Part shown: positions 1-7,500 of the stretch, piece after piece
Numbering within the stretch: the stretch's first letter is position 1
Layout: the number at the start of each line of letters is the position of its first letter
NCBI RefSeq assembly: GCF_001742165.1
Contig: NZ_CP016443.1
Span: 248,001-312,000, forward strand
Reading direction: 5' to 3'
DNA from: Burkholderia stabilis
GTDB lineage: Bacteria; Pseudomonadota; Gammaproteobacteria; Burkholderiales; Burkholderiaceae
Length of the DNA stretch: 64,000 nt
The notes under the pieces: generated by a model
The model's input: the letters and a program-made list of their open reading frames with translations, nothing else
Databases searched by the model: none
What the model was told of the DNA's origin: nothing
Program-made: the position numbers and the translations under genes

Positions 1-698
1 AACGGCGTATTGCGCTGGTCCTGCAGCTTCGCGAGACGCCCGAGGTCGAGGTAGTACGTGCGGCTCGCGGCCTTCGCGAGCGCGCTGCGGCGCACGATCA
101 CGAACGCTGCACCCGGCACGCCGTGCAGGCACTTGTTCGCGGTCGCGGCAACGGCGTCGATGTCGCCGCCGGCGAAGTCGATCGCTTCCGCGCCGAAGCT
201 GCTGACGCCGTCGACGAGCAGCTTCACGCCGCGTGCGCGGCAGACTTCCGCGATCGCGCCGAGATCGTTCAGGCGGCCCGTCGTCGTTTCGTGATGGATC
301 ACCGCGACGTGCGAGTAGCCGCCCGCATCGAGACGCGCGCCGATCTGCGCGAGGTCGGGCGCCTGCATCCATTCGTGTTTCAGCACATCGTGCGCGATGC
401 CGTACTGCGTCGCGATCTGCGTGATCCGCTCGCCGTACACGCCGTTCTCGATCACGAGCAGCTTGCCGTCCTGCGGCACGAGCGCCGCGATCATGCTCTC
501 GACGGCGGCCGTGCCCGAACCGGTCATCAGCACGGCGGTCCATTCGGCCGGATCGAGTTCGTATGCGGCGACGAGGCGCGCGCGCGCCTCATCCTGCAGA
601 TCGAAGAATTCGCTTTCGCGATGGCACAGGTCGGGTTGCAGCAGGCTGCGGCGCACGCGTTCGGTGAGCGTGACCGGGCCGGGGTTCAGCAGCAGCAT
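1..698 (-). CDS. phnW: 2-aminoethylphosphonate:pyruvate transaminase (C-terminus beyond window)
   Basis: Class-V, PLP-dependent aminotransferase that interconverts phosphonoacetaldehyde plus alanine with AEP plus pyruvate. The 232 visible residues open with the family's LLLNPGPV motif, have the cofactor-binding Asp163 (VDGVSSFG) and the probable Schiff-base Lys189 (TANKCLHG). The gene runs off the left edge, so its C-terminal domain is not seen. Its ATG overlaps the decarboxylase stop by one base (TGATG), which implies translational coupling. PhnW often works in AEP breakdown, but here it follows PEP mutase and the decarboxylase, so the likely direction is AEP synthesis. Confidence 0.93.
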   Translation of the reverse strand, partial: MLLLNPGPVTLTERVRRSLLQPDLCHRESEFFDLQDEARARLVAAYELDPAEWTAVLMTGSGTAAVESMIAALVPQDGKLLVIENGVYGERITQIATQYGIAHDVLKHEWMQAPDLAQIGARLDAGGYSHVAVIHHETTTGRLNDLGAIAEVCRARGVKLLVDGVSSFGAEAIDFAGGDIDAVAATANKCLHGVPGAAFVIVRRSALAKAASRTYYLDLGRLAKLQDQRNTP

Positions 699-1879
699 CA
701 AAGGGCTCCTTCAACGTGGGCTTCGGTCTGCGCGGCGCCGATGTGCCGCATCAGACGGGTCTTGACCTCGACCGGCGTGACGATCGGGCGGGGCAGGCCG
801 TCGGGCACGCCCGTGCGGATCGCGAGACGCACGAACTGCGCGCCGTTACCCGACGCGGCCAGCGCGGCATCGAGCACGTCGAGCGTGTCGCCTTCGACCG
901 CCGACGCGTAGCCGCATGCGGCCGCGACGCCCGCGAACGACACATGCTGCGACACGGTCGCCTGGCCGCCCGTCGATTCGTGCGCGCCGTTGTCGAGCAG
1001 CACGTGCGTGAGGTTCGCCGGGCCGTAGGTGCCGAGCGTCGCGAACGCGCCCATGCGCATCAGCGCGGCGCCGTCGCCGTCGACGGCCACCACGCGCAGG
1101 TCGGGGCGCGCGAGCGCGAGGCCGAGCGCGAGCGGCGTCACGCAGCCCATCGAGCCGACCATGTACAGCTGGTTCGGGCGATCGTCGATCGCGTAGAGCT
1201 CGCGGCCGCAGAAGCCGGTCGAGGCGAGCACGACGGTCGAATCGACCGGCGTGTGCGCGATCACGCGCTCGAGCGCGGCCTGGCGCGTCGGCCGGGCCTC
1301 GGCCGATGCGGCGCGCGACGACGATTGCGCGGCGACATGCGCGCGCGGCTGCGCCGCCGGGTTCGCCTTCAGCTCATACGGTGCAACGCTGCCTTTCTGC
1401 ATCACGAGCGCGTACGGGCGGCCCGTCGCGTCCATGTGCGCGATCGCGCGGTCGAGCGCCGGGCCGACCTGTTCGGGGTCGGTCGGGAACGTCTCCCACG
1501 GAATCTCCATCGTGTCGAGCATCGCGGGCGTGATCGGGCCCATCAGCGCGTGCTGCGGCTCGTCGGCGACGCCCGGCTGGCCGCGCCACGTGACGATCAG
1601 CAGTTGCGGCAGGCGGAACGTCCAGGTCAGCGAGGTCAGCGGGCTCACCGCGTTGCCGAGCCCCGAGTTCTGCATCATCGCGATCCCGCGCTTGCCGCCG
1701 AGCGTCGCGCCGGCGATCAGCGCGACCGCGTCGCCTTCGTTCGCGGCCGACAGGTAGTGCAGCGTCGGGTCCTGCAGCACATAGTTGATGAACGGCGTCA
1801 GGTACGAGCAGGGCACGCCCGCGTACCAGTCGAAGCCGCGTTCGCGCGCGGCCTCGACGAACTGGGCCGCTTCGATCAT
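698..1879 (-). CDS. aepY: phosphonopyruvate decarboxylase
   Basis: ThDP-dependent decarboxylase, 393 aa, converting 3-phosphonopyruvate to phosphonoacetaldehyde. This irreversible step pulls the unfavourable PEP mutase reaction forward. Visible marks are the ThDP-activating Glu48 (AANEGD) and the ThDP/Mg motif DGDG at 267-270 with Asn297 (LLDN). An Ala/Ser-rich linker around 172-198 separates the two halves, as in related fused enzymes. The chosen ATG overlaps the end of the preceding reading frame (stop at 1876-1878). An upstream extension of the frame is ignored because it overlaps the nucleotidyltransferase domain. Confidence 0.94.
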   Translation of the reverse strand: MIEAAQFVEAARERGFDWYAGVPCSYLTPFINYVLQDPTLHYLSAANEGDAVALIAGATLGGKRGIAMMQNSGLGNAVSPLTSLTWTFRLPQLLIVTWRGQPGVADEPQHALMGPITPAMLDTMEIPWETFPTDPEQVGPALDRAIAHMDATGRPYALVMQKGSVAPYELKANPAAQPRAHVAAQSSSRAASAEARPTRQAALERVIAHTPVDSTVVLASTGFCGRELYAIDDRPNQLYMVGSMGCVTPLALGLALARPDLRVVAVDGDGAALMRMGAFATLGTYGPANLTHVLLDNGAHESTGGQATVSQHVSFAGVAAACGYASAVEGDTLDVLDAALAASGNGAQFVRLAIRTGVPDGLPRPIVTPVEVKTRLMRHIGAAQTEAHVEGAL

Positions 1880-2541
1880 TGCGCGCCCCCGTTGCCGGTG
1901 CCCGGTTCGGACAGCGGCGTCTGGCCGTGCGCGAAGTCGCCCGCGCGGCGGAAGTCTTCGAGATCGTTCACACCGCGCCAGTGGCCGTGCACGTACTGCA
2001 CCTCGATCTTCTCGCCGGCGGCGATCAGTTCGTTGAGGAGCGACGGGATGTCGAGCGTGTCGAAATCGTCGCGCGCCTGCAGCGTCGCGAGCATCGCCTT
2101 CAGGCGCTCGACACCGGCGCCGCGCACGTTCAGCAGGCCGATCCAGCGGCCGTGCGGCGTGCCGGTGGCGACGTCGCTCGACACGCGTTGCAGGTAGGTC
2201 TTCTGGCCGAACAGGCCGCGATCGTCCGCCGCCGAGCACAGTGCGAAATCGCGCACGCTCTGGTTGGTTTCGGTGAGCGACGAATCGACCACCACGCTGA
2301 ACTCGGCCTCGCTCTCCGCGAGGTCGCGCACGATGTAGCTGCGGAACAGCAGGTCACCGTACGAGATCACGGTGTCGCCGGTCAGGCGTTCGGCCGCACA
2401 TGCGAGCGACGCGAGCTCGCCCGTCTGCGCATGGCGTTCGTTGACCACGAGCTTGATGCCCGACGTGTCGATCGCGTCGGCGCGATAGCCGCCCACCACG
2501 GTGATGTCGTTCACGCCGTGCGTCTTGAAGCCGTCGACGAG
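1876..2541 (-). pseudogene. C-terminal nucleotidyltransferase domain of aepX, cut off by an amber codon
   Basis: About 220 codons that continue in the same frame as PEP mutase after a TAG at 2542-2544. The sequence resumes with LVDGFKTHGVNDITVVGGY and includes LVVNERHAQTGELASL and VISYGDLLF, typical of LicC/PntC-like cytidylyltransferases that activate AEP to CMP-AEP. The signature N-terminal loop ([22 protein letters not shown]) lies before the stop, so a product restarting at the GTG at 2514 would lack the nucleotide-binding loop. Activity would need readthrough, a suppressor tRNA or a sequence error. Codon use and frame are intact to the end, so the lesion is recent or apparent only. Confidence 0.8.
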
Positions 2542-3561
2542 CTAGCGCAAGAGCGGCTTGCCGGCGACCGGCAGCATGACCTTCGGCCTGTCTTCGGTCA
2601 CGGCTTCGAGGCCCTTGCCGCGGCTCGCGGCGAGCACGATCGCGGCGTTCGACGCGCGCGACGACGACGACAGGTAGATACGTTCGGCGGCCGAGTACTC
2701 GTCGGCGTCCTGCAGGCGGAAGATCTCGTTGACCGATGCAACGCGGTCCTCGACGTTGATCAGCGTTTCGCTCTCGTGGATCTCGCGCGCGGTCGCCTGC
2801 ATCGCGGAGGCCGACGCGCGGATCAGGTGATTCGCCCAGATCACGGTGCTGATGCCGGCCTGGCGGAACACGTCGGTCGGCGTGCTGTAGTACTTGGTCG
2901 GCACGATCACGAGCGGCGCCTTGCCGCTCCATTCGCGCGCGAACTGCAGGATCTCGTCCGGGCGGGACAGCTTGCTGTGGATCAGGATCGCGTCGGCGCC
3001 GGCTTCCGCATACGCGTTCGCGCGGCGCAGCGCCTCGTCCATCCCCCAGCCCGCGATCAGCGCCTCGACGCGCGCGACGATCGAGAAATCGGGATCGGTC
3101 TGCGAATCCTTGCCGGCCTTGATCTTGCCGCAGAACTCGTCGATTTCCGCGAGCGGCTGGCGCTCGCCGCCGATGAAGCTGTTGGTCTTCGGGAACTGCT
3201 TGTCCTCGATGCAGACGCCGGCGATGCCGCGCTGCTCGAGCTTCTTCACGAGGCGGCGCACGTTGTTGAAGTTGCCGTAGCCGGTGTCGCCGTCGAGCAG
3301 GATCGGCAGGTCGCTGGCGTCGGCCATGAATTCGAGCACGTCGACGACCTGCGTCCAGCTCGCTTCGTTGTTGTCGCGCACGCCGAACTGCGCGGAGATC
3401 GCGAGGCCCGATGCCCAGATCCCCTTGAAGCCGGCTTCGCGGACGATCCGCGCGGACAGGCCGTTGTGCGCTTCCATCAGGAATTCGAGGTCGCTGCTGA
3501 CGAGCATGCGGCGCAGGCGTGCGCTGCGCGATTCGGTGAAGTTGGGTTCGCGTGCGTTCAT
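2542..3561 (-). CDS. aepX: phosphoenolpyruvate phosphomutase (N-terminal part of mutase-nucleotidyltransferase fusion)
   Basis: Isocitrate-lyase superfamily enzyme that makes the C-P bond by rearranging PEP to phosphonopyruvate. The signature [10 protein letters not shown] lies at residues 119-128 and separates true PEP mutases from lyase relatives; [10 protein letters not shown] (88-97) supplies metal ligands. The mutase domain (about 1-295) is complete. From about 305 a nucleotidyltransferase domain begins, but TAG at codon 340 ends the frame. The intended protein would be 561 aa and end at 1876. The ATG overlaps the upstream gene's stop as ATGA. This is the key gene for phosphonate production in the window. 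Confidence 0.93.
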   Translation of the reverse strand: MNAREPNFTESRSARLRRMLVSSDLEFLMEAHNGLSARIVREAGFKGIWASGLAISAQFGVRDNNEASWTQVVDVLEFMADASDLPILLDGDTGYGNFNNVRRLVKKLEQRGIAGVCIEDKQFPKTNSFIGGERQPLAEIDEFCGKIKAGKDSQTDPDFSIVARVEALIAGWGMDEALRRANAYAEAGADAILIHSKLSRPDEILQFAREWSGKAPLVIVPTKYYSTPTDVFRQAGISTVIWANHLIRASASAMQATAREIHESETLINVEDRVASVNEIFRLQDADEYSAAERIYLSSSSRASNAAIVLAASRGKGLEAVTEDRPKVMLPVAGKPLLR

Positions 3562-4325
3562 CGTGCGGCTCCGGCGGTAGTACGTTGAATCAGGGGGAGG
3601 ATGTCTTGCGTGGCGCGTGCGACGTCGTTCGGGAAGTCGATCTCGATCCACGGCGAGCCGGTGACGTCGGCGACGTCGAACGAGTGGCCGCCTTCGAGCA
3701 GCAGGTCGCGCACGGCTTCTTCGTGCGGCATGTTCGCGCGGCCGCTGTCGACGTAGCCCGCGACGATCGTCGCGAGGCGGCGCGCGGTGCCTTCGGTGAA
3801 GCGGAAGAAGCCGACCGATTCGCCGATCGTGTCGTAGTCGAGGTCGACCGCGAGCTGCTTGCGCAGCTCGACCGGCACGCCGTTCTTCAGGCACAGCTTG
3901 ACGGGCTCGTCGCCGGCTTCGAAGTCGCGGTCGATCAGCAGGCGATCGACCGTCTTGTCGGAATCGGCCACCAGCGCGTGCAGGATGTTCTCGTCGTACA
4001 GGACGTCGGCGTCCATCAGCAGCACGTCGCCGCCGCGCGTCATCGCGTCGGCGACGGTATGCACGGTCAGCACGCTGCCGAGGTCGTAGCGGTCGTTGAT
4101 CACGATCTCGGCCTGGCGGCCGAGGCGCTTCAGTTCCTGCTCGACCTTCTCGTGCTGAAAGCCGAGCCCGAGCACGATCTCGTCGACGCCCGCGGCATCG
4201 AGCACACGCAGATGGCGCTCGAGCAGCGATACGTCGTCGAAGCGCAGCAGGCACTTCGGGAACTGCGCTTCGGGCGGTTGTTGCAGGCGCAAGCCGAGGC
4301 CTGCCGCAAGAATGATGGCTCGCAT
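3558..4325 (-). CDS. sugar-/alcohol-phosphate nucleotidyltransferase (LicC/GlmU-N-like)
   Basis: A 255-aa nucleotidyltransferase with the Rossmann-like NTP-binding loop [10 protein letters not shown] (5-14), FPKCLL at 22-27 and an acidic metal site MDAD (104-107). The family makes activated intermediates such as CDP-choline, CDP-glycerol or NDP-sugars. It differs from the nucleotidyltransferase fused to PEP mutase, so the operon encodes two such activities; one may activate AEP to CMP-AEP and the other a second headgroup or acceptor. The ATG at 4325 follows GGAG at 6-7 bases, which is better than the start five codons upstream. The substrate cannot be told from sequence. Confidence 0.85.
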   Translation of the reverse strand: MRAIILAAGLGLRLQQPPEAQFPKCLLRFDDVSLLERHLRVLDAAGVDEIVLGLGFQHEKVEQELKRLGRQAEIVINDRYDLGSVLTVHTVADAMTRGGDVLLMDADVLYDENILHALVADSDKTVDRLLIDRDFEAGDEPVKLCLKNGVPVELRKQLAVDLDYDTIGESVGFFRFTEGTARRLATIVAGYVDSGRANMPHEEAVRDLLLEGGHSFDVADVTGSPWIEIDFPNDVARATQDILPLIQRTTAGAAR

Positions 4326-4361
4326 GGGTTCTCCAACCAAAAAGCCGGCGGATCTGAACGA

Positions 4362-5363
4362 TCAGTCGGCGAGCGGCTGCGGCGCACGACGCCGCTGCCA
4401 GTTTCTTTCACTGAAATGCAGATAGAGCAGCCCGGGCAGGCCGAGTGCCAGTTCGCGCGCGCGTTTCGCGAGCGACAGCGCGAGCGCCGCGTCGGGCGGC
4501 AGGCCGACCAGCGGCGCGAGCAGCAGGTAGCCGCCTTCCTGCGCGCCGAGCGAGCCCGGGATCGCGAAGGCCGCGCCGCGGATCGCCTGGCCGACGCTTT
4601 CGAGCAGCAGCGCGTCGAGCCAGCTGACCGGGTGCCCGAGGAAATGCAGCGCGAGCCACACTTCCGCGGTGCCGACGATCCAGCCGACGAGGCTCAGTGC
4701 GAACGTCTTCGCGACCTTCGCACGATCGCGGTACAACGCGGTGACCGCGTCGTCGATGGCATCGGCGCGGGTCGCGAGCGACGACCAGTCGCGCGGGCCG
4801 AGCAGCTTCGACGCGAGACGCAGCCCGCGGCCGAACAGCCCGCGCCGCTGCGCCAGATAGAACAGTGCGGCGAGGGCGCCGAGCACGCCGGTCGCGATCA
4901 GCGCGGGCGTGCGCAGGTGCGCGACAGACTCGTGTGTTGCATACAGGCTGAACGCGGCGATGCCGATCAGCGCGAACGCCATCTGCGCGAGCGCCTGCAT
5001 CGTCGTGCTGACAGTGACGGCCGCCGCCGCATCGGCCATCCGCGTGCCGCGCTGCGCGAGGTGGCGCACCATCAGCACCGGGCCGCCGATCTGCCCGGCG
5101 GGCAGCAGGCTGTTGACCGATTCGCCGACCCAGCGCGCGCGCAGCGCGTTGCCGAGTTCGGCGCCCGGCTGGCCGGGGCGGAACATCACGGAAATCGCGA
5201 TGGCGTCGATCACGAGCGGTACGACGTGGAACGCCGCGACGAGCGCGAGCCCCCAGCCGGCCGCGAGGAACGTGGACGCGACCGCGCCGACGCCCTGCCA
5301 CGCCAGCAGTGCCACGAACAGCGCCGTCCCGAGGGACAGCAGGATCAGGCCGGCGCGTGTCAT
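4362..5363 (-). CDS. polytopic membrane protein, lysylphosphatidylglycerol-synthase TM / HpnL-like family
   Basis: A 333-aa inner-membrane protein with about eight hydrophobic segments and the family's conserved patches [12 protein letters not shown] and [10 protein letters not shown]. Members occur as the flippase half of MprF, in hopanoid clusters (HpnL) and next to lipid or polyprenol headgroup genes. In this operon it may flip or export the phosphonolipid; that is inference from context. The ATG overlaps the oxygenase stop (ATGA). An in-frame extension further upstream lies inside the oxygenase gene and is rejected. Confidence 0.82.
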   Translation of the reverse strand: MTRAGLILLSLGTALFVALLAWQGVGAVASTFLAAGWGLALVAAFHVVPLVIDAIAISVMFRPGQPGAELGNALRARWVGESVNSLLPAGQIGGPVLMVRHLAQRGTRMADAAAAVTVSTTMQALAQMAFALIGIAAFSLYATHESVAHLRTPALIATGVLGALAALFYLAQRRGLFGRGLRLASKLLGPRDWSSLATRADAIDDAVTALYRDRAKVAKTFALSLVGWIVGTAEVWLALHFLGHPVSWLDALLLESVGQAIRGAAFAIPGSLGAQEGGYLLLAPLVGLPPDAALALSLAKRARELALGLPGLLYLHFSERNWQRRRAPQPLAD

Positions 5364-6169
5364 GACCCGGTCGTGCGTCGCGTCGCCAGTTGCTTGAACA
5401 CCTGGCGGAAACCGAAATACGCGATCGCGTCCTTCATGTTCGAGATGAAGCGCTTCCACGGCCGCATGCCGGGGTTCGTCACGTATTCGAAAGTGAGCGA
5501 CACGCGCGTCTCGTTCTGGCCGAGCGGCGTGATGCGGTGGCGCAGCTTGTCGCCGTCGAACAGCACGATGCCGCCGTCGGCGATCTGCACCGAGCCCGGT
5601 TGATCGGGCACGTCCGGGTTGCGCGTGTGCAGTTCGTAGTCGAGCCGGCACGACGATTCGTCGATCACGCCGATCAGCAGCGTGTAGCGGCGGCCGTCGT
5701 AGTACGACGTGTCGTAGTGCCAGCCGATGTGGTCGCCGGGCTTCGTGTAGTAATACAGCGCGTAGGCGTGCGGATCGTCGTCCGGCGACAGCATCAGCTT
5801 GTCGCCCGTGACCTTCTCGAGAAAGCTGATCAGCGCCTTCGACCGGTACAGCTCGGCGATGTAAGGCGCCTGCTCGTCGATCGTGTGCCGGCTCACGCTG
5901 CCGCCCTGCTTGTGGCCGGGCAGGTAATTGCGGTTCAGGCCGGGCTGCATCGCGCGTGCGGCCGCTGCGAGCTTCGCGTGCGCGTCGGCCGGCAGGAAGG
6001 TGTCGAGATACAGGAACGACCCCTGGCGCGTGTAGTCGCCGCGCAGGCGGTCGAGATCGAGCTGGCCGACGCTGTCGGCCACGGTGCGATCGGGGCCGGA
6101 CGCGGCCGCGCGCGCAGGCGCGGGGCGTGCCGGGCTCAGCACGGAGTCGTCGCGCGTGCTCTGAGTCAT
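5360..6169 (-). CDS. 2-oxoglutarate/Fe(II)-dependent oxygenase
   Basis: A 269-aa cupin-fold oxygenase. The iron facial triad is visible as His151-x-Asp153 (GWHYDTSYY) and His211 (LRHRITP), with Arg222 (ETRVSL) placed to bind the 2-oxoglutarate carboxylate. Closest in look to the prolyl-4-hydroxylase-like 2OG-FeII_Oxy group. It lies between the phosphatidyltransferase and the flippase-like protein, with four-base overlaps on both sides. It therefore probably hydroxylates the phosphonate headgroup (for example 1-hydroxy-AEP) or the lipid chain; which one is inference. The first 35 residues are Ala/Pro-rich and may be disordered. Confidence 0.86.
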   Translation of the reverse strand: MTQSTRDDSVLSPARPAPARAAASGPDRTVADSVGQLDLDRLRGDYTRQGSFLYLDTFLPADAHAKLAAAARAMQPGLNRNYLPGHKQGGSVSRHTIDEQAPYIAELYRSKALISFLEKVTGDKLMLSPDDDPHAYALYYYTKPGDHIGWHYDTSYYDGRRYTLLIGVIDESSCRLDYELHTRNPDVPDQPGSVQIADGGIVLFDGDKLRHRITPLGQNETRVSLTFEYVTNPGMRPWKRFISNMKDAIAYFGFRQVFKQLATRRTTGS

Positions 6170-6846
6170 TTGGAAGCCTGGATTTCGGTTGGGTTCTGCG
6201 GGAGGTTGCCGCGCCGGACGACGCGCCACCAGTCGATCACGACCCAGGCGGCGAACAGCGGGGCGCCGATCGACGCCGCGAGCAGGAACGGCTCGACGCC
6301 GTTGACGAGCGTCACGATCGGCAGCAGGTACAGCACGTCTTCCGTCTCGAAGCCGCCGGCGAATGCCTGCTTGGTGCCCGCCTTGCCGGCGATCGATTCG
6401 ATCCGCATGCGCAGGAAGAAGATCAGCGCGACGGCCGCACCGGCCACCGCGCCGAGCAGCACCGGCGACGCGGCCATTTGCCCGCCTTGGGCGACGATGC
6501 CGAGGCCCATGCTGACGAACAGCGCGATCGTCACGAGCGCATCCGCCGCGAGGTCGTAAAAATGACCGATCTTGCTGGACTTGCCGCTGATGCGCGCGAG
6601 CTCGCCGTCGGTGTGGTCGACGAAGTTCGACAATACGATCAGGAAAGCGCCCGCGTTGCTCCAGCCGAAGCCGCCGTGCGCAAGGCACCAGGCGCCGGCG
6701 AGGCCGATCATCAGACGAACGGTGGTGAGGTGATTCGGGGTGACCGGCGTGTCGACGAGCGGCCGGACAAGCGAGCGCGCAAGCCGCGCATCCCAGGTGC
6801 GTGGCAGGGGCGGTTCTGAACGTGTGGCGGTTTTTCTTTGGTCCAT
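6166..6846 (-). CDS. class-I CDP-alcohol phosphatidyltransferase
   Basis: First gene of the phosphonate operon, 226 aa, an integral membrane enzyme that moves a substituted phosphate from a CDP-linked donor to an alcohol. The family motif D-x2-DG-x2-AR-x8-G-x3-D-x3-D is perfect: Asp77, Asp80, Gly81, Ala84, Arg85, Gly94, Asp98, Asp102. About six TM segments. With AEP-forming enzymes downstream it most likely joins the CMP-activated phosphonate to diacylglycerol, or CDP-diacylglycerol to a phosphonate alcohol. It overlaps the oxygenase start by four bases. The true acceptor is unknown. Confidence 0.88.
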   Translation of the reverse strand: MDQRKTATRSEPPLPRTWDARLARSLVRPLVDTPVTPNHLTTVRLMIGLAGAWCLAHGGFGWSNAGAFLIVLSNFVDHTDGELARISGKSSKIGHFYDLAADALVTIALFVSMGLGIVAQGGQMAASPVLLGAVAGAAVALIFFLRMRIESIAGKAGTKQAFAGGFETEDVLYLLPIVTLVNGVEPFLLAASIGAPLFAAWVVIDWWRVVRRGNLPQNPTEIQASK

Positions 6847-6864
6847 CGGCGAAATATATACGGA

Positions 6865-6894
6865 ATTGTAATTTGTTGCTTTTTATTCGATCAA
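6865..6894 (-). promoter_or_regulatory. putative sigma-70 promoter of the phosphonate operon
   Basis: On the minus strand TTGATC (6889-6894) is followed after 18 bases by TACAAT (6865-6870), 4/6 and 5/6 matches to consensus. It lies about 20 bases before the first start codon at 6846, giving a very short leader. It is in the only AT-rich patch of the region. Confidence 0.5.
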
Positions 6895-7101
6895 TGTCCT
6901 GACATACGGGAGTGTTACGGCGTCTTGCCGGTGTCGGCCGGTCGAAAACCAGGGGCTCGGAAGGACGCGAAAACGGAGCGGCCGCACCCGTATTCCAGTG
7001 TGGTTCGCATCGTGCGGCTGTCAAGGACGGGCGGGCCTCGGAGGCCCGCGTGGCGGCGGTTTTCGCGGATGCCGGCGGACGGCGCGCGGTACGTGCGACC
7101 T

Positions 7102-7113
7102 TGACGTACGTCA
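7102..7113. promoter_or_regulatory. 12-bp palindrome, possible operator
   Basis: TGACGTACGTCA is a perfect palindrome, and its flanks (CGACC on the left, GGTCG on the right) extend the dyad with one unpaired base. The shape resembles MerR- or GntR-type operators. It is 256 bases from the phosphonate operon start and 388 from the CoA-transferase start, so the target gene is unclear. Confidence 0.35.
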
Positions 7114-7500
7114 GGTCGGGAAAAGGCGCATCGGGCGACAATTGGCCGCGCCGGACGGGTATCGGCGATTGTTGATCGGCAGGCGGTCAATGCCGGCCGA
7201 AATCAGTGAATTAATGCGGGATGGTTGGCGATTGCCGGCCGGTCATTCGGACCGACGCTTTCGCGCACCTTTCGTGTGCATTCGGCGCACGCGCATCGTC
7301 TGTCACAGAACGGTCGTTCGATACCCGGCAAATTCGGCAAGGATCTTTTGCATCCGGCGGACATTTCGCGGCGATTGCCTCTGCGATACTCCGACCGTGC
7401 CTGTGGTGCCGGCCGCGCCTAGCGGCCCCAAGGGCTTCATGTCGCTCAGGAGACACCCCCCGCGACGTCAACGACAGACCCCACGCGTCAGAAACCAGCC

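Larger units (their letters stand above)
6847..7500. other. 654-base divergent intergenic region
   Basis: No credible gene on either strand. It separates the phosphonate operon (minus) from the CoA-transferase gene (plus). The left 60 bases are AT-rich and carry the operon promoter; a 12-bp perfect palindrome sits at 7102-7113. Two copies of a CGGTC-type GC-rich context and short open frames are present but show no coding signal. Confidence 0.6.

Noticed and set aside
3552..5603. A 683-codon open frame opposite the nucleotidyltransferase and flippase-like genes
   Set aside because: Low-complexity Arg/Glu composition without motifs; the other strand encodes recognised proteins with coupled starts and stops.
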